This document shows, one piece after another, positions 1 through 5,288 of a stretch of DNA of 7,264 bases; within the stretch, counting starts at the first letter, position 1; the number at the start of each line of letters is the position of its first letter. The notes below the pieces were generated by a model. The model had not been told where the DNA came from. It saw nothing but the letters and a program-made list of their open reading frames with translations, and did not search any database. The translations under genes and the position numbers were made by a program. This DNA is from Nitrospinaceae bacterium. Lineage in GTDB: Bacteria > Nitrospinota > Nitrospinia > Nitrospinales > VA-1. The stretch is taken from contig JAESTE010000047.1 of the NCBI GenBank assembly GCA_016763735.1, positions 1 to 7,264 on the forward strand, given 5' to 3'.

Positions 1-1
1 A

Positions 2-814
2 ACGGATATTGAAAAACTGGCTGTTGCTTCTGAAAATAAAATTAAACTGATGAACCGTTTTCCGCCAGGTTATTTAGCGCTGTCGGCCCTTGCAGGAGCT
101 TATCTTGGATTTGGAATCGTTTTAATATTTTCCGTCGGTGCTCCTTTAGCAGGAACTCAATTTGCTCCTTTCATGAAATTGATCATGGGGGTCAGCTTCG
201 GTGTGGCCTTAAGTCTGGTTATCTTTGCAGGTTCCGAATTATTTACTGGAAACAATATGGTTTTTGCCATCGGAAAATTAAAAAATCGAGTGGGTATGGG
301 TCCCATCATCAAGCTATTTACCTTCTGCTTCGTGGGAAACCTACTGGGGTCAATTCTCCTGGCTTGGCTGGTTGTGCAGGGCGGAAGCCTTTCAGCAGAG
401 GCCGAAGCTTTGATCGTCAAGGCCGCCGGGATGAAAATGTCGTTGGGTGCCAAGGAGGCTTTTTTCCGCGGAATTTTGTGTAACTGGTTGGTATGCCTTG
501 CGGTCTGGACAGCTAACCGAAGTGGAGATGATACGGCAAAATTGATTATGATTTTCTGGTGCCTGTTCGCTTTTATTGGAAGTGGATATGAGCATAGTAT
601 CGCTAATCAATCCTTAATGAGTCTTGCATTATTTTTGCCGCATGGAGCGGAAGTTTCTGTGGCAGGATTTATACATAATCAAATATTTGTGACAGCAGGC
701 AATATGGTAGGCGGTGGTCTGATGGTAGGTATGGTGTATGGGCTTGCCCAATCGACACTAACTACTGAATCTCAAAAAAAACAATTGGAGCCAATAGAAC
801 AAAAGGAAGGGTGA
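2..814 (+). CDS. nirC: Formate/nitrite transporter family channel, NirC-like (5' end outside window)
   Basis: This is an inner-membrane pentameric anion channel of the FNT family, with about six hydrophobic spans, most similar to the nitrite channel NirC. The family hallmarks are visible: AGSELFTG at 227-250 (the re-entrant loop; E. coli NirC has the same segment), CNWLVCLA at 479-502 (second family signature), and GYEHSIAN with the conserved pore histidine codon at 593-595. The segments around CNWLVCLA and the histidine resemble E. coli NirC more than FocA, so nitrite is the likelier substrate; formate cannot be excluded. The first Met in the window is at 50, but the frame is open to base 2 and encodes TDIEKLAVASENKIKL, which matches the usual FNT N-terminus (TDTIxKLA...). 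The true start therefore lies just left of the window, and 270 residues are present, about the normal family length. The tail after about 760 is polar and probably cytoplasmic. The protein family is secure; the nirC symbol is less so. Confidence 0.9.
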   Translation, partial: TDIEKLAVASENKIKLMNRFPPGYLALSALAGAYLGFGIVLIFSVGAPLAGTQFAPFMKLIMGVSFGVALSLVIFAGSELFTGNNMVFAIGKLKNRVGMGPIIKLFTFCFVGNLLGSILLAWLVVQGGSLSAEAEALIVKAAGMKMSLGAKEAFFRGILCNWLVCLAVWTANRSGDDTAKLIMIFWCLFAFIGSGYEHSIANQSLMSLALFLPHGAEVSVAGFIHNQIFVTAGNMVGGGLMVGMVYGLAQSTLTTESQKKQLEPIEQKEG

Positions 815-827
815 AAGAACCTACTCT

Positions 828-855
828 TTGAAATCAAATGAATATTTTTTATAAT
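828..855 (+). promoter_or_regulatory. Predicted sigma-70 promoter downstream of the nirC-like gene
   Basis: A -35 box TTGAAA (828-833) is separated by 16 bp from a perfect -10 box TATAAT (850-855), in an AT-rich stretch 14 bp after the transporter stop codon. Transcription would start near 862. It points into the HTH remnant and then the SDR/FAD-oxidoreductase genes, so it is the only obvious promoter for those genes in the window. No clear terminator hairpin separates it from the transporter, so read-through is also possible. Prediction by motif only. Confidence 0.55.
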
Positions 856-885
856 TAATAAAAAGACGATCTCATAACAACATAA

Positions 886-1193
886 CTCGAAGATGAACTG
901 GGTGATGTGCTGGAAAAGGCAAGGGACGGTAAAAAAAAATCTCAGGTCGATCTGGCCCGGGCTGCTCAAGTCAGCCCTGATGCCATAGCCCCGATGGGAA
1001 ACTACGAAACGCTGCCGGACGACAATGCTATTTTAAATCAGCGTGTGTTTTGGATTTGCATGCTCTTTCGCTGATTGATGTTGCAAGAGGCAATTGGGTT
1101 CCGCGACCTTCTACACCCCACCCCCAAAAAAAAATTTTGAATATAGATGGGTCATGGCCTTGCGAATTTCCAGTTGGGGAATATATTGCAACT
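886..1193 (+). pseudogene. Remnant of an XRE-type HTH / metallo-hydrolase fusion gene
   Basis: No intact gene is present here, but a decayed one can be read across two frames. From 886 (directly after a TAA at 883) the frame encodes LEDELGDVLEKARDG, then SQVDLARAAQVSPDAI and YETLPDDNAILNQ, an XRE-like helix-turn-helix pattern of the form (SQxxLAxxAxVSxxxI...PDD). That frame stops at 1072-1074. Around 1036-1041 the homology moves into another frame, which continues VLDLHALSLIDVARGNWVP (TTG at 1050) and then ILNIDGSWPCEFPVGEYIA. I recognise this order from proteins with an N-terminal HTH fused to a metallo-beta-lactamase-fold hydrolase; the last segment would be the first strands of the hydrolase. 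No ATG start is seen, an indel (one or four bases lost) breaks the frame, and the metal-binding HxHxDH region is absent. The second frame runs without a stop into the SDR gene. The HTH is well supported; the hydrolase identity is from memory of the family and less certain. An alternative is a single SDR protein with a long N-terminal extension starting at TTG 1050. Confidence 0.55.
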
Positions 1194-1508
1194 ATGGACC
1201 CGGAAAAAGTCAATTACCATTATACGGATGACCTTTCCACTACTCCCTGGCCCTTGGGCACAAGAGTTTTGGTGACCGGGGCTAATGGCTATGTCGCGCA
1301 TCGCCTGATTCCCGAGCTGTTGTTCCGTGGCTATACAGTTCGCTGTATGTACCGCAATAAAAGTTCGCCTGCCATTTTATCCCACCCGAAAATTGAGATC
1401 GTGTATGCAGATTGCCTGAATGAAGAGGAACTAAAATCGGCTGTAAGGGATGTGGACTACGCTTTTTATCTCATTCACAGTATGCGTGAAAAAATAATGA
1501 GTTCGTGA
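1194..1508 (+). CDS. SDR-type NAD(P)-binding protein, N-terminal part (frameshifted gene)
   Basis: This is the N-terminal Rossmann half of an atypical (epimerase-like) short-chain dehydrogenase. The nucleotide-binding loop VTGANGYVA (a TGxxGxx[G/A] motif) follows strand RVL, then come the second strand with VRCMYRNKSS, the acidic segment IVYADCLNEEEL, and DVDYAFYLIHSM, all in family order. The ATG at 1194 gives about 25 residues ahead of the Rossmann fold; a purine-rich GGGGA lies about 12 bases upstream. The frame is also open back to a TTG at 1050, but those residues belong to the HTH/hydrolase remnant. The family alignment breaks after SMREK: this frame adds only a few unrelated residues to the TGA at 1506. 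Restoring one A in the A6 run at 1489-1494 would give EKNNEFVKKDQRAAKNF and join it to the next entry as one protein of about 515 residues, a normal size for SDR plus DUF2867. Whether the break is a mutation or a sequencing error cannot be told from here. Confidence 0.75.
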   Translation: MDPEKVNYHYTDDLSTTPWPLGTRVLVTGANGYVAHRLIPELLFRGYTVRCMYRNKSSPAILSHPKIEIVYADCLNEEELKSAVRDVDYAFYLIHSMREKIMSS

Positions 1509-2737
1509 AAAAAGACCAGAGAGCAGCGAAAAATTTTCGCGAAGCGGCTGAACGCTGCGGTATTAAAAGAATCATTTATCTTGGCGGCCTTGGCGAAAAG
1601 AACGATCGTATGTCTTCACACTTGAGAAGCCGCAGGGAAGTGGGCTATATCCTCACGCAGGGAAGTGTTCCAATTATTCGTGTTCGCGCTGCCATCATTA
1701 TAGGAACGGGAAGTGCGTCTTATGAACTTATGAAAGCCCTGATTGTGAATAACCGGTTCATTCCTTTTTTACCCGAATTCAATTCACGGTGCCAACCGAT
1801 TGCTATTCGAGATGTGGTCAAATATTTGGTGGGGATTATGGAAACTTCGGGGCTAAGTACCTGTGTTTACCAGATTGGCTGTAAAGATATTTTGACTTAT
1901 CAAGAAATGTTATTGAAATTTGCAAAAATACTGAACCGGAGGGTCCGTTTCATAGATGTTTCCTGGGTTCCATTTCCAATCCAATGGATGTGCCGGCTCT
2001 ATGCTTGCTGGCTACATTGTTTTATTTCCATTCCTGTCAACATTACCTCCTTGTTGCTAAGCAGTCTGAAAACGGATGTGGTTTGCACCGATAACAAGGT
2101 GGCCTCAATCCTTCCCTTCGAGCCGCTTGATTTTAAGACTTCCGTTAAATGGGCACAGGAGAAGGAGAAAAAGTCGATGGTTTTTTCTCATTGGAGTGAT
2201 GTCCGCCCTGCAAACATGGCGGATCTTCTTCCAATATGCGAATTTGAAGCTTCCGACTTTATAATTGAAGAGCATGACGTGCTCATCCCCGTATCTCCGG
2301 AAGAGGTATTCCCTCATATCTGCAAGATCGGTGGTAAACACGGATGGAACCACGCAAACCTGCTCTGGGAAATTCGTGGCTGGATAGATAGACTTCTGGG
2401 TGGAGTGGGACTGCACCGAGGAAGAAGAGATTTGTCAAACCTGAGAGTAGGCGATTCGGTTGATTTTTGGCGGGTAGAAAAACTGGAAATCAATCGGGAA
2501 TTACTTTTGCGAGCCGAAATGATCACGCCGGGTTTATCGTGGTTGCAATTTCAACTCAGCCCTGAAGACGAAAAGACAACCCGGTTGACTTTGAGAGCAC
2601 ACTTCATTCCCAAGCCTTTTTGGGGAAACATCTACTGGTCAGTCCTTTCCCGTTTTCATTCCTATATTTTTAAAGGGATGCTTGAAAATTTTAAAAAACA
2701 AAGTTTGCAAACCAAAACAGATCAGGGAACTTTATGA
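1505..2737 (+). CDS. SDR-type NAD(P)-binding protein with C-terminal DUF2867 domain, C-terminal part
   Basis: This frame continues the gene above. It can be opened at GTG 1505, which overlaps the upstream TGA, but the homology begins just before it, so 1505 is probably not a natural start. Residues 1-220 complete the SDR domain: RIIYLGGLG (22-30), SSHLRSRREVG (37-47), RAAIIIGTGSASYELM (61-76), RCQPIAIRDVVKYLVG (95-110). The classical YxxxK catalytic pair is not seen, as is usual in this atypical subgroup. Residues about 255-396 form a DUF2867-type domain, with VSPEEVFPHICKIGG, GWIDRLLGGVGLHRGRRD and LRVGDSVDFWRVEKLE as landmarks; this fold is thought to be related to START/SRPBCC ligand-binding proteins. 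The likely role is oxidoreduction or binding of a hydrophobic small molecule; the substrate is unknown. The stop overlaps the start of the FAD oxidoreductase (ATGA), implying translational coupling. Confidence 0.85.
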   Translation: MKKDQRAAKNFREAAERCGIKRIIYLGGLGEKNDRMSSHLRSRREVGYILTQGSVPIIRVRAAIIIGTGSASYELMKALIVNNRFIPFLPEFNSRCQPIAIRDVVKYLVGIMETSGLSTCVYQIGCKDILTYQEMLLKFAKILNRRVRFIDVSWVPFPIQWMCRLYACWLHCFISIPVNITSLLLSSLKTDVVCTDNKVASILPFEPLDFKTSVKWAQEKEKKSMVFSHWSDVRPANMADLLPICEFEASDFIIEEHDVLIPVSPEEVFPHICKIGGKHGWNHANLLWEIRGWIDRLLGGVGLHRGRRDLSNLRVGDSVDFWRVEKLEINRELLLRAEMITPGLSWLQFQLSPEDEKTTRLTLRAHFIPKPFWGNIYWSVLSRFHSYIFKGMLENFKKQSLQTKTDQGTL

Positions 2738-4014
2738 GCAAAGAAATGAAATCAATTGAAGAAGGGGATACTGTTTGCATCGTTGGGGGAGGACCTGGGG
2801 GCGCGGGTTGCGCTATTTCTCTTCTGCAAGAATCCAGAGCAATTGGAAAACCCATTAAAGTCGTAATTTTCGAACATAAAAAGTTTTCTGAACATCGACA
2901 TTATAATCAATGTATCGGCGTTTTATCTCCGCCTCTCGAAGATATTCTTAAAGATGAATTCGATTTGGTGATCCCGGATGATTTGATCCTAAGCGAAATA
3001 GAAGGCTATTGCTTGCATTCGGATCGATTGGATTTAAACCTTATAGGAGAAGAGACAGGTAGAAGTGTTTCTGTCAAGCGGTCCAAATTCGATGCATCTA
3101 TGTTGGAAGAGGCTAAAAAAGCGGGGGCGACCATTGTCCATAATCGTGTAACGGGAATAGAAATAAATCCTGAAGATGTAATGGTTTATAGTGAAGGTGA
3201 TAATTACAAAGGCGCAGTGGTTGTAGGCGCGTTCGGCCTGGATGATGGATCGTGTCGGGTTTTTGAACAAGGCACCTCTTACAGACAACCGGACTTTTTA
3301 AATACAATCATAACCCGGCTTTCACCGGGGCAGGAATTCATAAAGGGGATGGAGTCGACGATACATGCATTTTTACTGTCACATCCGGGGTTGGAATTTG
3401 GCGCGGTAACTCCTAAAGGCGATCATATTGCCATTAATATCGCGGGTCGTAATGTTTCATCCAAGGTGATGCTCGAGTTCTTAAGGTCAGAGCCGGTGCA
3501 GAGATTTCTTCCTCCGCATCAGCAACGGGAAAAACCACTCAACTATTTTAAAGGTAAGTTTCCTATAGCTCCAGCCCGAAACCTTTTCGGCGACCGCTAT
3601 GTGACTATTGGTGATGCCGCAGGATTGATGCGGCCATTTAAAGGGAAAGGAATTAACTCGGCGATAAACACAGGTATTTATGCAGCGCGTTCTATTATGC
3701 GTCACGGCGTGTCCAAAAAATCTTTTTCAGAAAACTTTTATAAAGATTGCTGGGAATTGACTCAGGATCTGCCCTATGGCCGTTGCGTTAGAGTTTTAAC
3801 CAATCTGGCTACCGATCTAAAATTCATGGACCATATGATTGCGGTTGCGGGAACCGACAAGGTTTTTATGAAGGCCATGTTCAACTGTGTTTCCGGGCAT
3901 CTTGCCTACAAGCGCATTATCTGTGAAACGGCATCCCTACCGTTGGTTATTAATTTTGCAGCACGAATCGTCAGCCACTTTATTCTTCGGCAAAAGGCCA
4001 CTCTCCCTGTATAG
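2734..4014 (+). CDS. NAD(P)/FAD-dependent oxidoreductase, geranylgeranyl-reductase type
   Basis: A 426-residue flavoprotein of the broad group that includes geranylgeranyl reductases. Evidence: strand VCIVGGGPGGAGC with the dinucleotide-binding glycine motif (residues 14-26), an FEHKK acidic strand end (46-50), NQCIGVLSPPLEDIL (58-72, the position of the conserved CxGxLS segment), VVVGAFGLDDG (162-172), and the second FAD motif YVTIGDAAGLMRPFKGKGINSA (289-310). The family typically reduces C=C bonds of isoprenoid chains or modifies lipid or quinone-like substrates; the exact substrate here is unknown. The C-terminal about 70 residues contain hydrophobic segments that may lie on the membrane. 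The start at 2734 is supported by AGGGA at 2724-2728, five bases upstream, and by the ATGA overlap with the preceding SDR-DUF2867 stop. The pairing suggests the two proteins work on the same or consecutive substrates. No frame damage is visible. A possible alternative role is as a halogenase- or hydroxylase-like flavoprotein, but the GDAAG context favours the reductase group. Confidence 0.85.
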   Translation: MSKEMKSIEEGDTVCIVGGGPGGAGCAISLLQESRAIGKPIKVVIFEHKKFSEHRHYNQCIGVLSPPLEDILKDEFDLVIPDDLILSEIEGYCLHSDRLDLNLIGEETGRSVSVKRSKFDASMLEEAKKAGATIVHNRVTGIEINPEDVMVYSEGDNYKGAVVVGAFGLDDGSCRVFEQGTSYRQPDFLNTIITRLSPGQEFIKGMESTIHAFLLSHPGLEFGAVTPKGDHIAINIAGRNVSSKVMLEFLRSEPVQRFLPPHQQREKPLNYFKGKFPIAPARNLFGDRYVTIGDAAGLMRPFKGKGINSAINTGIYAARSIMRHGVSKKSFSENFYKDCWELTQDLPYGRCVRVLTNLATDLKFMDHMIAVAGTDKVFMKAMFNCVSGHLAYKRIICETASLPLVINFAARIVSHFILRQKATLPV

Positions 4015-4045
4015 AAAATACGGCAAGTTGTTTGAGCAAAAGTTG

Positions 4046-4075
4046 TTGGTATTGTTTTCTCCTTTCTCTTATAAT
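4046..4075 (+). promoter_or_regulatory. Predicted sigma-70 promoter of the VCBS-repeat lipoprotein gene
   Basis: A perfect -10 box TATAAT (4070-4075) is preceded at 18 bp by TTGGTA (4046-4051, four of six consensus bases). Transcription would begin near 4082, giving a leader of about 20 bases before the ATG at 4103. It lies in the 88-base gap after the FAD oxidoreductase, so the lipoprotein gene may be transcribed separately from the SDR/FAD pair. Motif-based prediction only. Confidence 0.45.
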
Positions 4076-4078
4076 ACC

Positions 4079-4096
4079 TCTCAATTCCACTTGAGA
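4079..4096 (+). repeat. Perfect inverted repeat TCTCAA-N6-TTGAGA in the lipoprotein leader
   Basis: TCTCAA (4079-4084) and TTGAGA (4091-4096) are exact reverse complements with a 6-base spacer. The element begins four bases after the -10 box and ends six bases before the ATG, so it covers the predicted transcription start and the ribosome-binding region. It could be an operator half-site pair or a small leader hairpin that affects translation; six-base arms also arise by chance, so function is not established. Confidence 0.35.
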
Positions 4097-4102
4097 CCCT
4101 TC

Positions 4103-5278
4103 ATGAAGAAATATAATGTTCTGATTTCAATGCTTCTGGTTTTGGTTTTGTTTGGTTGCCCGCCGCCAAAATCTCAAAAAAAAATGCCGCGAATTTTTTT
4201 ATTGAGCAATACATTGGACGCAGGTCTTGAACCTTCGTTTATCATCACCGATGATTTCAACCGCAATAAAAAATTGGACCTTGTCGTTGTCAACAGCGGG
4301 GGACATTCTTTCTCTTTTTATAAGGGGAATGGCGACGGGTCATTCAATGAACAACTGGTCTACAAAACAGGACGAGGCCCCATTTGCCTCGTTGCGGAAG
4401 ATTTTAATAAAGACGGGTATAAAGATATTGCTGTGCTCAATTACGAAGATCAAACAATACAGATATTTTTAAATACAAAGCTGGGGAGTTTTAAAAGAAC
4501 CAGCCAAACCCTAAAACCGGGGAAAATCCCCATCAATATGAGTTCAGGGGATTTCAATAATGATGGCAACCCCGACATTGCTATTACCATGCGCTTTTAT
4601 CAGGTGGTGATTCTTTTAGGAAAAGGCAACGGTTTTTTCAAAGAACCCGTTACGATCAATGTTAAAGGCCAGCCCACGGGGATTGTCGTAGGCGACTACA
4701 ATAAAGACGATAACATGGATATTGCCGTAGGACTTGCTGGCTCCGGTAATACGGGAGTGCAGATTCTATGGGGCAAAGGTGATGGAAAATTTGAAAGCTC
4801 GAAAGTATTTAGGGGCGGCAAACAACCTCTCACCGTTGTAAATATTGATGTCAATAACGATGGTTACCTTGATCTGGTAACATCCAGCAATTCATTACAT
4901 GCATTAACAACGCTGATCAACAATAAAGACAAAACCTTTACATCGCTCCGCGATTTTGCTTCAGGAAACTTTCCAAAGTTTGTGGTCGCTGCCGATTTTA
5001 CCGGAGATGGATTTACGGATATTGCCGTTTCAAATGCCACCGATGATCAGATATCGATTTCCCTGGGAAAGGGAGATGGCACCTTCACTTACCCGCCTAT
5101 TTATCACCACGCCAATGAGCATCCGCAGGGTATGGCGGTGGGCGATTTCAATGGCGATGGATTGATTGATATAGCCACTTCCTGCCGCGACAAGAATAGG
5201 ATCGATATTCTTACAAAGAAAAACATGATCAATCCAAAACCCAATCCAATTGTTCAGAAAACCAACCCGGCTAGCTAA
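4103..5278 (+). CDS. Lipoprotein with seven FG-GAP/VCBS repeats (predicted beta-propeller)
   Basis: The 391-residue protein has a lipoprotein signal: a MKK start, a hydrophobic core, and the lipobox LFGC with the acylated cysteine at residue 19, followed by proline, so release to the outer membrane is likely. Seven repeats follow, each with a calcium-binding-like loop of the form DFNxDGxxDIA, beginning at residues 51, 100, 150, 198, 249, 298 and 348 (spacing 48-51). Most are followed by a strand and a G(K/N)GDGxF turn. Seven blades suggest a complete beta-propeller, used by such proteins for extracellular binding or adhesion; the ligand is unknown. Repeats 1 and 5 are the most divergent (NRNKKLD, and DVNNDGYLD with the aromatic residue lost). 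The tail after residue 371 is short and proline/asparagine-rich. The frame is open upstream to 3887, but that part overlaps the FAD gene; ATG 4103 is chosen because it places the signal peptide at the N-terminus. No strong Shine-Dalgarno is visible (only GAG at 4093-4095). Confidence 0.88.
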   Translation: MKKYNVLISMLLVLVLFGCPPPKSQKKMPRIFLLSNTLDAGLEPSFIITDDFNRNKKLDLVVVNSGGHSFSFYKGNGDGSFNEQLVYKTGRGPICLVAEDFNKDGYKDIAVLNYEDQTIQIFLNTKLGSFKRTSQTLKPGKIPINMSSGDFNNDGNPDIAITMRFYQVVILLGKGNGFFKEPVTINVKGQPTGIVVGDYNKDDNMDIAVGLAGSGNTGVQILWGKGDGKFESSKVFRGGKQPLTVVNIDVNNDGYLDLVTSSNSLHALTTLINNKDKTFTSLRDFASGNFPKFVVAADFTGDGFTDIAVSNATDDQISISLGKGDGTFTYPPIYHHANEHPQGMAVGDFNGDGLIDIATSCRDKNRIDILTKKNMINPKPNPIVQKTNPAS

Positions 5279-5288
5279 GAAAGTTTTA

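Noticed and set aside
50..52. ATG at 50 as the start of the FNT transporter
   Set aside because: The codons before it, back to base 2, match the conserved N-terminus of the family, so it is an internal Met.
815..1190. Rho-independent terminator or small RNA gene in the gap after the transporter
   Set aside because: No GC-rich hairpin followed by a T run could be found; the T6 at 845-850 belongs to the AT-rich promoter region.
1485..1508. Programmed -1 ribosomal frameshift joining the two SDR halves
   Set aside because: The heptamer A AAA ATA does not allow good re-pairing in the -1 frame, there is no obvious stimulatory stem, and the family is normally encoded in one frame.
2105..2526. Minus-strand open frames inside the SDR-DUF2867 gene
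   Set aside because: They lie opposite a strongly conserved coding region, have no recognisable domains and no ribosome-binding site.
3034..3705. Minus-strand open frames inside the FAD oxidoreductase gene
   Set aside because: Shadows of a gene with clear family motifs; their compositions are unlike real proteins.
3887..4102. Upstream extension of the lipoprotein reading frame to an ATG at 3887
   Set aside because: It overlaps the well-supported C-terminus of the FAD oxidoreductase and would bury the lipoprotein signal peptide about 70 residues inside the protein.
4227..5165. Short plus-strand frames inside the VCBS-repeat gene
   Set aside because: They recur because the coding strand has a periodic repeat; they carry no independent signal.
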